In this document: positions 35,040 through 47,219 of the stretch, in pieces
Position numbering within the stretch: position 1 is the first letter of the stretch
Layout of the letters: each line of letters starts with the position of its first letter
Source of the DNA: Chrysomallon squamiferum
Lineage: Eukaryota > Mollusca > Gastropoda > Neomphalida > Peltospiridae
DNA: 64,000 nucleotides
Assembly: GCA_012295275.1 (NCBI GenBank)
Contig: CM022677.1
Span: 7,849,922-7,913,921, forward strand
Reading direction: 5' to 3'
The notes under the pieces: model-generated
What the model was told of the DNA's origin: nothing
The model's database searches: none
Seen by the model: only the letters and a program-made list of their open reading frames with translations
Program-made: the position numbers and the translations under genes

Positions 35040-36480
35040 ATCAATTCAGGTGTTTAGAGACAGAGTGAAAGAGACATTCAGAGAGAGACAGAGACAGAGG
35101 GAGAAAGAGAGATTCAGAGAGAGAGAGAGAAACAGATAGAGATGAAAACATATAGAGAAACTGAGAAAGAAAGACAGACAGAGAGAGGAAGATATAGACA
35201 CAGAGAGAGTGGCAGAGAGGATGAAAGAGACAGAACAGAAGAGACTGTGATAGAGAGAAAGAGAGATAGAGAGAGTCAGACAGAGAGAAAGAGACTAACC
35301 ATTAACAAAATACTAATCATTAACCAAATATTAACCATTAACAAAAAACTAACCATTAACCAAATACTAACATTTAACAAATACTAACCATTAACAAATA
35401 CTAACTATCTATCCTCTGTCTGTCTGTCTGTCTGTTTATATCTATGTATCTATATATACATATTTATTTATTTATTTATTTATTTATATAATTATCTCTC
35501 ATTCTCTGAAAAATCATACATACTTCTCTGTTTCATTGTGAGGTCAATACCTGTTCTCTCTCTGTAACACACAAACACATATAACCACACCTACATGTCA
35601 GTCTCTCTCAGTCTAGCCATTTATCTATAATCTATCTAGCACACATATAAACATACTCTTATTCACACATTCAGTTATATACCAATCCTCTAACATAAAT
35701 AAAATAATCACTATTATGAACCTGTGTATCTATGTATCTATTTATGTAGTTTATACAGTTTGTGTCTGTGTGTGTGTGTCATCCATCTATATCTACCCTT
35801 CATAACACATATATACATAAACCTATTCACTCATCATTTATTTATTTATATTTAATCTATCATTTTTCTCAAAGATCCACTAAAAACACTTTCACATACA
35901 CATTTACGTATCCATTCTCTCTAACACACACATATAGTTATACATACACACAGACACATACACATCAATTTATCTATGTTAATCTGTATATATCTTTCTA
36001 TATATGTAACTAATTATTGTCTACCTAACCTATCAATCTATTTCTCAAGCTATCAATATGTCTAACTATCTCTATATCAATCTATCTTACTCTCTCGGTT
36101 ACAAATAGCACAGTCTATCTTGCACACACACAAAACACACACACACACACATTTATGTATACACTCTCTCTATTTATATCTTAATAATTATTTAAATACA
36201 TTCTTTTTCTCTATTTTTCTATCTATAAATATATTTATTTATCCGTCTATTTATCCCATATACATAAGCAACAGACTCAGTCTTTCTTCCAGTTGTGCAG
36301 TATATACTCATGCCTCCTTCCATCTATCTAGCTTTCTTCTGTCTACCAATTTATCTCTCTATCCACCCTTTTTTACACACACACACATACACACATATAT
36401 GTAGGTACATATACATACTAATCATCTTTAAACACACAAATACATTATCATTCCTATGCACGTTATGTATGTGTGTGTAT
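35040..36480. repeat. GA-rich tract followed by degenerate TATC/CACA microsatellites
   Basis: 35,050-35,310 is GA-rich. 35,315-35,405 holds about five copies of ctaaccattaacaaata. From 35,410 to 36,470 the sequence is built of tctatcta, cacatac and ttta words. All open frames here are compositional. No gene seen. Confidence 0.85.
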
Positions 36481-36485
36481 ATATA

Positions 36486-37768
36486 CTCTCCCAAAAAAGA
36501 AATGCAAAATGGTTGTTTTCTTAGATAACTATTGTAAACTGACACATCCAAACTATGAATATAATGACATTTGGTGATTCAAACGTATAGCTTTTGTTGC
36601 AGTCGCCAAGAAGCAGGTAACACAAAATAAAGACTATGATTGTGTTTATTAGCCATAATGTGCCCCATACAAACCACGTTAGCAGTGCATGTGCACGTGC
36701 GGCACATGAAACTTGAATATGAGGGTTATAAAAATGCAAGATTTTCAAAAACTTCTGTTCATTATTTTTGTTCTGGCCAAACAACAAACAAATGCCACGA
36801 CTGAGTGAACCACAACAAAACCATGCCATCGGCCGTTTACAAGCTGGATGAATCTTTCTCAGCCATAGCCCGGGTGTTCCATGTATCCCCAAGCACCACC
36901 TTGAGATTGTGGTATCAGTTCCAGCAACACCAAACAACATGTGATCGTCCCAGACCATGTGTAACCACAGGGCCCAGGACCGCTACATATGGGTACTTCA
37001 TCTACGGGAAAGAATCAGCACGGCAACCTCTACTGCTTCAGCAATACCAGGTCTGTGTAGAATATCGGCTCAGACAGTGTGCAACTGTTTACGCGAGGCA
37101 GGTATTCGAGCCAGACGGCCTGTAAGGAGAGTGGTTTTGACTCAACAACATCGTCCACTTTGACATCAGTGGTCTCAAGTGCACAGAGTCTGGCCTCAGT
37201 TACGATGGAGAACTGTCTGAGGTGATGAGGCTCGATTTCAGCTTCATCAAGCTGATGGAAGATGTTGAGTTAGCAGATGTCGTGGAGAATGTTTTGCTGC
37301 AAACTGCATACAGGAAGCAGACAGATTTGGCGGTGGTAGTGTGATGGTGTGGGCAGCAATCTCATACACTGGCAGGACCAACCTGGCCCTCTGAATCTCT
37401 GGATTTGAACCCCATAGAGCATTTGTGGGAAGAGTTGGATAGACGACTGAGGCAGCATCAACCACAGCCACAGAATTGTACTCAGTTGACATTATTACTA
37501 CACACAGAGTGGGCCACCATTCCACAAGGTGTAATTCATAATGTCATTACTGACATGGGAAGGAGATGTCAGGCAGTTCTGGACTCCCATGGTGGGCACA
37601 CAAGGTATTGACATTATACTGACATAAACTTGAACTTTAACCTTTTCAATGTAATGCAATCAATATTAATGAACTGCAAAAGTGTGTGTAAAATGTGAAC
37701 ATTCTACTGCTTTCTGTTGATCCATTAATGTCAATAAAATCTACTTTTGCATTTCTTTTTTGTTAGAG
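36486..37768 (+). mobile_element. Tc1/mariner-like element, full length
   Basis: Terminal inverted repeats of about 24 bp: left end ctctcccaaaaaagaaatgc, right end read on the other strand ctctaacaaaaaagaaatgc, differing at two positions. Both ends are followed outward by TA (36,484-36,485 and 37,769-37,770), the target dinucleotide duplicated by Tc1/mariner elements. Length 1,283 bp is normal for the group. The inside holds a broken transposase gene on the plus strand. The insertion sits in TA-repeat sequence, so the exact outer border could vary by a few bases. Confidence 0.92.
36792..37611 (+). pseudogene. Tc1-like transposase, frameshifted
   Basis: Starts ATG CCA CGA at 36,792. The N-terminal helix-turn-helix region reads ESFSAIARVFHVSPSTTLRL then WYQFQQHQTT, followed in other frames by DRYIWVLHLRERISTATSTA and a second helix-turn-helix with CRISAQTVCNCLREAGIRAR. 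The middle, which should hold the first two catalytic aspartates, is shortened and scrambled by indels, although a GGGSVMVW-like trace remains near 37,330. The end reads MNPIEHLWEELDRRLRQHQP and finishes GGHTRY before a TGA, the standard Tc1 C-terminus including the NPIEHLW motif with the third catalytic residue. Several frameshifts make it inactive. Confidence 0.9.
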
Positions 37769-37770
37769 TA

Positions 37771-38150
37771 TATATATATATATATATACACACACATTCC
37801 CATTCCTTAACACACATGTCTATCTATATGTCTACAAATCAATCTAAAAACAATATGTTAAAATATGTTAACTCGAGGCATTTTTCATTATGAATTTTCT
37901 TCTATTTGTCAACAAAGGTAATGGCAACAGTGAAAACAATGTACTTTATGTATCTATATTATGATAATTTACACAGAAATCAAATTGTTTTTAAATTTTC
38001 ATTAAAGTATATATGAATGGGTTGGAATAACTTAGGAACTACTTTAAATCAATTTTTTATCAATATGCTTTTATGTGACTGGAGACATGTTAATTGATTT
38101 GATTCTGTTTTATTTTCCCTCTCACTAAGTATATAAAAGTTTTATTTACC
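37771..38150. other. Non-coding stretch
   Basis: AT-rich flank of the Tc1 element, nothing recognised. Confidence 0.6.
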
Positions 38151-38230
38151 AACAACAGGTGAACTGCAGACATGTGTCGGTGTTGCCTGCACATCCCTCC
38201 TAACTCCAGTAACATCAGCTTTCCTTTCTG
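38150..38230 (-). CDS. Exon-like block of the 38-48 kb gene (downstream)
   Basis: On the minus strand a frame reads RKADVTGVRRDVQATPTHVC between a ttattt/cagaaagg acceptor-like site and a cacctg/ttg border. Borders are weak. It is the most downstream exon-like block of this gene, so the 3' end of the gene is not defined. Confidence 0.3.
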
Positions 38231-38654
38231 TATAAATAAAATTTTAAAATATAATAAAATAAACATATCATATAGAAATTAATAACAAACGTGTTACACA
38301 GATAAATAAAAAATGAAACAATATAAAACACCTACTCAAAAACATTATTTATGAATATATATAAGTCTTCAAGTTCAAACTCATGTAAATAATGCTTTAA
38401 CATAAATGTAATAATTATACCTTCTTGTAAAGTGGTAACAATCATTAAACACATATAGAAAAATTATCTTAAAGATCTACTAACATCAATCTAATTTAAT
38501 CTGAATGAAAAACAAACATTTTACAATTTTTAAAACATAATTTAATTATAAAGGTCACATTTCCAAACACTCATCTGACTGCATTGTTTTATTTCACAGC
38601 TTTATTTCATACTTTTTCCTATTAATAATATGAATTAATACAAACCAGAACATC

Positions 38655-38752
38655 AGGAGCTGTCTGACTGTTTGCTAGTCTGCTTTTAAGATATATCTCT
38701 TTAGTAATTTTAACTTTCAATTCATCAGTTGTTAAACCAGAGATAGTGTTCT
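38655..38752 (-). CDS. Exon-like block of the 38-48 kb gene
   Basis: After ttttctag a frame reads NTISGLTTDELKVKITKEIY then LKSRLANSQTAPDVL up to a gtttgt donor. Hydrophilic and helix-prone. The surrounding introns (38,231-38,654 and 38,753-40,060) are AT-rich; a plus-strand frame at 39,653-39,913 inside the second intron has no motif and is not called. Confidence 0.4.
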
Positions 38753-40061
38753 AGAAAAATAGATAGGTTAGACAAATATATTCAAAACAATTTATTATTA
38801 CTTTATTATTATTATTCTTCGTATTACTATTTAATCTATGTTTTTATATTTTCTTTTCAGCCTGAGAATAAACTATAATATTATCAGCATTTGTTTTTCC
38901 TTTTATTTTTATTATTAATTTGTTATTAAAATATCTTTTGAAACAAAAAGCTGGTTTCAGTGATGAGACTTTCAGAAAAACATATGTGTTCTTTATGGAT
39001 CTAGATCAAATCTTATGTTATTACAGATTGTTCTGTAGGAAATATACTGGATTTAATCTGTAAAATATGTTACAAAAATATATATATACTTGTGCATTAG
39101 TTTTGATTACTTGCTTACAGACTGAAATAAATGACTAACCAATACCTGAACCAATAAATATATATGAACTCGAAAAGTGTCTTACTTATTACTGACAAGT
39201 TCATCTTTTTGCTATATCACTATATACTGTTTTCTTTAAACACAGTCTTATGTACGAAGAATCCCTTTAAAAATTACCTTACATATATTTTGATATTAAA
39301 TATAATTAATTACAAATCTTAGAAAAAAATATTTTTACTGTTTCTTCTTTTTATTTTTTCTTCATCAGATATTGATGAACTCTCATAAAAAAGAAAATGT
39401 GATGGTTTCTTTTTATTATTATTTTGTGGAAAAAACTATCAACTTTATGAAATACCTGACAAATTCTAATCATGTTTGTTTCCTGTATAGTGGCAAAAAT
39501 AATCAAGTTACAAATTAACATAGTAAAAAATAATCAAAGAATAAGACATGGTTTCAGATGTACTTATTAAAGTCTAAGTTTTCACTTCTACAAGTTAACC
39601 AAACTGATAATCCATACATCCTGTATCAAAATCTTGGTGGACCAATTTCCAAATGTCCTGCAAGTCACACTGCCTGACTCTTTTCTCTTTCAATACATTT
39701 TCCTGCAAACAAAATGACATCTTCTACAATACTGATCACCTCTTACATAATAAACTTGCAACTGGCCAATATACGATGCTGTGTTTAATGAAGTCAAAGT
39801 TGCAAAATAAAAAAATAAAAATAAACCTGCCCATAATCGTATCAACTGAAAAAGATATAAATGTAAGACATTCGGCAGGTTTTCAGTTATTTAGGAAATT
39901 TTTGTTAATCTAAACTGTTATATTATTTCTGATCAGATTGAAATTATGGCAGATAAATTATCAAACCAAACTTTGTGTGTTTTTATTTTTAAGATGGAAG
40001 AATGAATGCATCCATTAAGTTCAAGAAAACATATATATTATAACTGAACTAACTTCAAATT

Positions 40062-40131
40062 CAGAACATATCTCCTTCTCTCTCTCCAGTGTTTCTTGCA
40101 GCTGGCAGATGTCACTAATTTTTCAAAAGAT
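40062..40131 (-). CDS. Coiled-coil exon of the 38-48 kb gene
   Basis: The frame reads DICQLQETLEREKEICSEFE directly before a gttagt donor, a clear heptad-type coil. The acceptor side is an AT-rich aaaaattag. Confidence 0.45.
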
Positions 40132-40359
40132 TAGCATATTTAGAAAAAAATGAGGTTTAATAAAAACAATAACAGCATTTCTTAAACAAAATCTAAACAA
40201 ATTATTTACATTCTGTTTCTAATATATATTATTCTAATGAAAAAGCTAGGATTTGTTAGTTTAACCAACTGTAAATACCATTAACAAAGTTATGTAATTT
40301 AGCTTAGACACAGAACTACTTAAATAATAAAATAAAATAAAATAAAATAAAATAAATAT

Positions 40360-40406
40360 TCACACATTCAGCGTTACAGTATTTTTCACCAAGTTCTTTA
40401 CTGGCT
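40360..40406 (-). CDS. Short exon-like block of the 38-48 kb gene
   Basis: After a tttttcag acceptor a frame reads ASKELGEKYCNAECV up to a gtgtga or gtgaat donor. Short, but it has a good acceptor and fits the charged composition of its neighbours. Confidence 0.35.
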
Positions 40407-40824
40407 CTGAAAAACATAGAACAGAAAAATATTTTGTATTAATATTTCATAAAACCATACTAAACTTGTATTTATATATGTCACTGATTATGATGTAACA
40501 ACAATAATGTATACAGTTCCTTATTTGCCTAGTGGCAGACAGAACAAAACCTGACAATTCAAAACCAAAGCATATTTAGATATATTTTTTCTGTAATCAT
40601 TTCTCTTTTTTTCCAAAGTAAATCTGTTTTACCAAAATAAGTTTTTGTTTGTGAGGCTTACTGCTGAAAAGTGAAAAATGAAAAAACAAACTCATTTATT
40701 AATAGTTTTGGGACAAAAATGTTTTCTGCATACTGGTGTTAGAGAATAAGCTGACAGACAAGGAATCTTTTGTATGCACCTTTACATGGAGACAAAACAC
40801 CATACACCTGTAGGCCAGTTACCT

Positions 40825-40913
40825 CTCAGACACCAAGCCTGCACTCAAACCACTGATATGTTTTCTGTTCCTTTAATTCATGTGTCATGGATTCACATTT
40901 ATTTTCTACATCT
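40825..40913 (-). CDS. Coiled-coil-like exon of the 38-48 kb gene, ends near a TGA
   Basis: After atttcag a frame reads DVENKCESMTHELKEQKTYQ then WFECRLGV and a TGA just before GAG/gtaact. If the donor is the gtgtct site a few bases earlier the stop is avoided. The charged repeat pattern suggests a coil. Confidence 0.4.
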
Positions 40914-41251
40914 CTGAAATAATCTCAGCATTTCTGTGGAAGATTACTTTGAAAAATGAGACACAGTTTGTTTGCTGAATGACAAAGCTGTGGCATGACA
41001 GGCTAATACCGACAAATAAAAGATGCATCTTAGATCAAGAGAAAAACAAATTAATCATTCTGAAGGAGATACAACAACTCATGTACTTTAAAGGTATATT
41101 ATGATGACAGCTTAACCATTATAGAACTGTCGGGCAAATGTAAAAGACTCAGTCAAAATGTATTGGAATATTACATTTGAATTTTGGTGCCAGCAAAAAC
41201 AAATGCTAAAGACAGTGATATAAGGCAAGTTATAAATATAAAGATACTAAC

Positions 41252-41368
41252 CTTGTTAAATTTTCAATACTGCAACAGTTTGCTTTCAGTTTGCAAATCT
41301 TTTATTTCTTTTTTTTTTTCTGCGAGTCCTTGAGAACTTTCCACAAGCTGACCTCTCAGTTGCTCAGT
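41252..41368 (-). CDS. Coiled-coil exon of the 38-48 kb gene with an in-frame TGA
   Basis: 117 bp between a ttttcag acceptor and an AAG/gttagt donor. The frame reads TEQLRGQLVESSQGLAEKKK, EIKDLQTESKLLQY, TGA, KFNK. A run of eleven A inside it is prone to length errors. The incoming phase does not match the 42,434 exon, so one exon between them is missing from my model or the frame is broken. Confidence 0.45.
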
Positions 41369-42433
41369 CTGAAAATTAAAATCATTATTGCAAAGTTATT
41401 TAATTGAAGACAACAAAGTATCAAATATATATCATAAACATGTTATTTACTGCTCCAGACTTTTTCTGCTGAATCAGTCCTACTTTTTATTATTATTATT
41501 CTTTTTATTTATTTAATTTTTTCTTATAAATGCTGAAAGTAATTTATTCTATGATCCAGTTCTCAGCCACCTTTCATTCTAATTTTACATATTTAATTAT
41601 CTTCAGAATGTTCAACTATTTATTTTAAAATGAATAAATGCATAATGGAAGCCAACATAATTCAGTGACCATTAAATAATAATTTCATCTACCATTTTAC
41701 TAGGAATTATTATTAAAACTGATTATAATTAAAAAATTCTGTATCAAAATATTTAATTAAATAATAAATACTGATTTATGTCCCACCATTTCTGTGGTAT
41801 TAAGGCACCTCTGAATGTACAAAGACACCAGATGCTCAAATCATTCATAAGATGAAATTTTTTAAACTGCATATGTTCTTAACTTGAACCCCACCTATAG
41901 ATATCAATAAAAACTGCTACAGCTGATGTTAATCACGCCCGCTACAGCATTCTGGCATACATTATGTAATAAGAATACCATTTGATTTCTTCTTCTTAAA
42001 TCCTAGTACATTTTAATAAAGTATGGTAACTTCCAAGTAATAATAATTATTTTATTTATTCAGAAAGGAAATAATATGTTTATTTATTTAGTTGTTATTG
42101 TTTGTTTTTTTGTTTTTTAACTTTTTATTTTTTTAGATAATTTAAACATCACTATCAGTTTTGTCCACATCTCACTTTAAAAAAGTTAAAGAAACAAATG
42201 TTAAATTAACTGCTAAAGAAAAAAGATTACAGTAATTAAAAAAAGAAAAATGAAAAGCAGCACATACAATACATTATTGCTTAGAATTAATCATGGTTCA
42301 AACTTATTTCAAGATACTGATTATGTTGTAAAACTATATGAATGAAAATTCAAGACTCATCAGAACAAAAATCTATCAGAAAGAGAGATAAATGTGGTCT
42401 AAAATCAAAAATATAATTATTTAAGTATCTCAC

Positions 42434-42532
42434 AGGTATTTAGACTGCACATTCAAGGTTTCTTCTGTTACATTTTCTCCATTTGCAGATGACAATGATC
42501 CACACATTTGCATGTCACTGCAATATTGACAT
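42434..42532 (-). CDS. Exon of the 38-48 kb gene
   Basis: 99 bp from a tcttacag acceptor to a gtgaga donor, entering in phase 2 exactly as the upstream exon requires. It reads CQYCSDMQMCGSLSSANGEN then VTEETLNVQSKY. The C-x2-C start is notable but no second pair follows, so a zinc finger is not supported. The introns on both sides are AT-rich and hold nothing recognised. Confidence 0.6.
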
Positions 42533-43537
42533 CTGTAAGAAGCATCACAAAGTTCTTTCAGTAATTGGTTAATGTTAATCTAAAAACAATTTTTCTTATG
42601 ATGGACTGTATTCATAAAACATTGTATGTTTTGACTTAGACAAGTCCTTTCAATAATACTTTAAAAAAAAAATAATAATAATAATAAAATTTAATCATGA
42701 ATCACAATGACTTTGAACAATAGATGAATAAATATAATAATATTAATTGTCCATTACAAGCAAGATCCTTTGAAATACTGATTCAAAAATAGCATTTACT
42801 AAAAACTAAAGTACAATAAAAGAAAGATAATTAATATGTAACAGACCAATGAAACAGTAACATTCACTTTGTCAGCTTCTGTATCAAGATAAGTCGAAAT
42901 CAGTTATGAAGATGTTTCTGCAGGAGCAACTATTATTCAGTGGCTTTATTGTACCAACCTTGTCTTTTTCACACAAAGGTGATGCCAAACATTTCATAAC
43001 AAATATAGATTACTTTAACATTAACACTGACTGTTATTATTTTATAATTATTACCATGAATTGATTCGGTGTGTATTATTGTAACTCTGTTAGTACCTCA
43101 AGGCTGATAAAGCAAACCTATTGAAGTATGAATTAAACTATAAGTTGATTTAATGAACAAAATGTAAATAAACAACAGCTAAAGCAAATAACCTATCTTC
43201 TTTATCTGGCACTCAATCCAAACCCCAGTTCAGCAACAGTTTTATTTCATGGATAATCATATTAAAACTAATTTCACCAAAAAAAGTAGTTCACAGAAAA
43301 TGAAAATTAGCTTTGACCAAAAGTAAAAAAAACATGTAAGAATAAAATAATGCATAAAAAATAATAATAATAATGTTGTCTCTTGGTAATTAAATTAACA
43401 AAATACTACAGACGCTGAAAACTGAATTGGGAATAAATTAAGTTAGATATAATTTAAGGTAATATCTCCAGATATTTTTCAATGTCAGTTGAAAAAATAA
43501 ACTTTGTTCACCATTTACACAAATGAAATAAACATAC

Positions 43538-43601
43538 TTCACTAAAATTTTCTTTTCTAGAAGCTTCATAATAATTTCAGTCTGTGAGCTTTCCTTCTTG
43601 A
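43538..43601 (-). CDS. Exon of the 38-48 kb gene
   Basis: 64 bp, ttgcttttag acceptor to gtatgt donor, entering in phase 1 and leaving in phase 2, which matches both neighbours. It reads VKKESSQTEIIMKLLEKKIL, an amphipathic charged helix. Confidence 0.65.
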
Positions 43602-43888
43602 CTAAAAGCAACAAAACAAAGATTTCACATGAAAAATATAAATGTCAGCATATACAGGTACATATACATATACTGAAAATATTACATTGGAAATATAAAA
43701 ATAACAAATATGAAATAATTAATTATTCAGTGGTAATTTTCTTTATTTTCAGTAACTTATCAATCCATTCCATAACTTCAAATAAAGTAATTTTGTTCAA
43801 GGTAAACATTACATAGCAAGAAGAGAACAAATATTACTGCAATTCCAAATAATGCACTTGTTGCTTTTGTTCTGAATCTTAGACATAC

Positions 43889-44024
43889 CAAAGAAATTTG
43901 ATGACATAACCACTTTTTTAACAATGCCATTCCCACCTCCTCCATCAACATCAGGATTTTCTGTTACTGACATGTAAATGTCAGCTGATTTACACAGTGT
44001 AAGCAAAATCAGTCCTGGCAAAAT
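43889..44024 (-). CDS. Exon of the 38-48 kb gene
   Basis: 136 bp, tttatatttgcag acceptor to gtatgt donor. The frame reads ILPGLILLTLCKSADIYMSV, TENPDVDGGGGNGIVKKVVM, SSNFF and ends in phase 1, joining the 43,601 exon exactly. A DVDGGGGNG loop follows a hydrophobic start. The upstream open extension to 44,132 (MDVCGSSGSMFLLLMM) crosses the acceptor and is probably not coding. I do not recognise the family. Confidence 0.62.
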
Positions 44025-44134
44025 CTGCAAATATAAAACAAATAAACAGTAAAAGACGACAGAATCTATTCTCTGCAGGAGTAGCATCATCAGCAGCAGA
44101 AACATACTGCCACTGCTTCCACAGACATCCATTT

Positions 44135-45700
44135 TATAGCAGAAGTGAAGATGGTAGAAAGTGTAAATGGGAAAATAAATGAAGAATGTATTAATAATAA
44201 TTAAGATACCAGCTATAACATGATAATTTCACAAATTTTAAAATATATTTTAAGTTAAAATTGTCTTTTTCTCTCTCAAAATAAACTATGATTCATCTGC
44301 AAGCATTAAACTTTTACAGAAGAGCAGTTTACATTACAAAACCCCAGTTTACATTCATTAAACATTGTCCTGTATTTTTTATTTAACATGGCCTTAAGTA
44401 TACTTTTTTTAGAAATTAGGTAAAAACACTTACTTGCTGATAAACTTGTTTGATGTCTGATGTCTTTTAAGTCAGTTATGTCTTTCATCGCTATGATGAC
44501 AGTACCTTCAAATAGTAACCATAGACATAAATGAATTCATTAGGTGGATATAGTTTCTACTGGAATATAGAATTATGGTTTACATTTTTAAAATCAAATC
44601 TTTGTACAAAAAGACTACAATAATAAAGAAATGAAAAATATAATTAAAAAATTTCGGTGTGAGGTATTTGTCTCATTTGCCTTAATGTTTAATATTTAAT
44701 ATTTACTTGTAATCATTGACTGTCACAGAAATGATATTAAAATATTGTGAATGACAAAATTAATGATATTTATATTGTTTTCATCTCTCGAAATTTTTAT
44801 ACAAGGTTGTCTTTTTCTGTGAAAATTAATGTTCTTGACTCACACATCTATGTCAGCTATGGAAAAAATAAGTGTATAAAAAATATTTTAAAAGTTGACA
44901 AATCAGAAAATATAATAAGAAATATATCACCAGTAACTATTGCATACAGAAACCCTGTGAAAACCTGAAGTTCTAAGATTCTATTGTTTGAGTTAGTTTT
45001 CACTGGGAAGTTTATTTAATAAGCAATTTTATTTATTTATTTATTTAATATTTATTTATTTTAAGGATTGTATTTATCTTATTTATTTTATTATTTTATT
45101 TATTTAATATATGTTTACCATTTCACAAGCAAATCTGAAAAACAAACAACTAAATTTAAACACTCAACACTGATAGTGTCAATCAATAAAAAAGAAACAA
45201 GAAGCAATATTACTCTTACAGTGATAATTAAGTTTATACAAAATAATTTCACCAACTGATTTGCTTATTTACCCTAAAGTAACCTAATATTTGCAGCAAC
45301 TATTTACTTTAAACAAAACCATTTCAGCAACCGAAATATTTACTCATTATATTATTATTTAAATCAGTTTTGAAATATATCGGTATTTACATTTTCCCCA
45401 TCAATAGCAAAAATCATAATGAATATTTAATGGCCGAAATTAGTTTTTTGGTCCACCATATTTTTTAGATGAGTATTCAGCTCTCTGTGTGTGTGTTTTC
45501 CAATACTTGTCACAGTGTTTTTAAACCCCCTAGACATAACAACAAGAATAAATATTGGCTCTGTGACACCAAGACATTCTGGTAATTCCAAATAATCATG
45601 TTAAGACAATCCAATGTTGTTGTTTTTTTGATAATTATAGGATTTTAAACACATTCACAAGAAAAATTTAAAATGTTCAAAGTATTTTAGAAATAAATGT
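44135..45700. other. Non-coding stretch inside the 38-48 kb gene
   Basis: TTTA repeats near 45,030-45,110. Small open frames at 44,306-44,488 (-), 44,747-44,968 (+) and 45,068-45,259 (+) show no motif. Confidence 0.5.
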
Positions 45701-45779
45701 AGTTAAAAAAAGAAGTTTGTCTTAAAAGTTCTATTCTGCTCATTGCACTCATTGAATCCACTCATTGCATTTACCATCC

Positions 45780-46930
45780 AAACCAAAGTTATAATAGTGA
45801 ATTCAGCACACTTTGTCAATCACAGCTGGAGTTTTTTGTTGAATAACTGCAGCTAAACAGAATCATGTTGTCAAATCAATGTAAGAAATGTACACCTGAC
45901 TTCCATTCTTTTAGTTCCAGAAACACATCATTAAATTCTGATGCAAATGGAAAACACACGATATGTCTGGGTGAAGTTCTTTTGAATTTTTGTACAAACA
46001 TCGCAAGTTTCAGTTACCTCTTATGACAATCATCATCACTGACACCTGCATCCTTTAATAACACTGAAAGTCTTTGATTCAAAGGATGAGAAAACTGTTT
46101 ATGAAGTTCTAAATTGATTTTCTTATCAGTAATAGTGTAGAAAAGTTGTTTTGGATAATCAAGATGAACACAGTGTGTATACAAATTAATCTGCTTTCCA
46201 AGAATTGAGCTCTGTCATGCTCTAAATCTTACACTACGTTGCACTTTTCACTGCTGGTTTTCCCAAAAGTAATGTCACTTTCAACCACATCTGTTACATC
46301 TGATACATTTTACACCCACTATTTTACAATGAATTGTTACTTATCTCTTTGATTTAAGGCATTTACCTGCACCAGATTAGAAAACGGTGTCACTAATATT
46401 TCATTAACTTGTTTAAGTTTCTGTGTAAAGTATCCAAATAACATTTCATCCAGTATTCACTGGCAACCTTTGAATTATATGCAGTCAAGAACAGCTGAAT
46501 TAACTATAATTTAAAATAAAAAAATCGAAATGCTCCACAACGACGCTGATTATTTCGCTTTCCACTACATAAATTAATGCCAACTCTTGAATCGTTATCA
46601 TTTACTTGTTTCAACAAATATGTCACATCGCTGTAGTCGGCACCAGTAAGTACAAAGCTGTTCTCTGTGACAAAAATCAGCTCCGTCTGGTAACTTAAAC
46701 ACTAACATAAACGGCTGCAAGTTCGTCTTTTATATATTTTCGTTAGCAAAGTCGCCATTTTATCGTCTTTCATCAACGCCGAGTTCACTAAACACTTCAT
46801 CCGGATGGATCTCTTTACTTTCCTGCAATGATAACGCTATCACTATTTCTTTTTCCAAATCTAATTTCATCCATTCATCTGCTGTACGTTTTGTAACTTT
46901 CGGTCGGCGTCTTCTAATAAAAATAAATTA
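45780..46930 (-). pseudogene. LTR-retrotransposon pol remnant (integrase)
   Basis: Read leftward from 46,930. A first part has RRRPKVTKRTADEWMKLDLE and IHPDEVFSELG, of unknown role. A later part (46,115-46,018) has LHKQFSHP, LSVLLKDAG and, after a frameshift, ETCDVCTK: the H-H and C-x2-C of an integrase zinc-binding domain. Then ASEFNDVFLELKEWK matches the region of the first catalytic residue in Ty3/gypsy-like integrases, where the usual aspartate of the DLKEW-type motif appears as glutamate. Stops and frameshifts follow, and no NGGEF-like motif was found. It is an old, inactive copy lying in an intron of the 38-48 kb gene. Confidence 0.65.
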
Positions 46931-47219
46931 ACAAGAACGCTCTGTAGCAAGATTTAATCCATCGTTAAGCCCTCACTTACAATACGATACATGACTCCAA
47001 AAAACATTTTTTTATTTTTATTATTATTATTATTATTTTTTCCATATTCTTAGTCCTAGCTGCAGGATTTATAACATCTTTTAAATTAAAATAAAATAAA
47101 ATGTAAATAAGTTAACTACATCTATGTTCTTATTTGTTTTAGTTGCAGGTGTTTATAGTATCTTTTAAAACAATAAAAAGACCACTGGCAAATATAAATA
47201 AATAAATAAAATAACAGGT

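Larger units (their letters stand above)
32180..35520 (-). repeat. Inverted duplication A, right arm
   Basis: Reverse-complement partner of 8,850-12,640. It has an extra block of five short tandem repeats at 33,810-34,080 that the left arm lacks, and a much shorter purine tract (35,050-35,310) than the left arm's pyrimidine tract. Confidence 0.88.
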
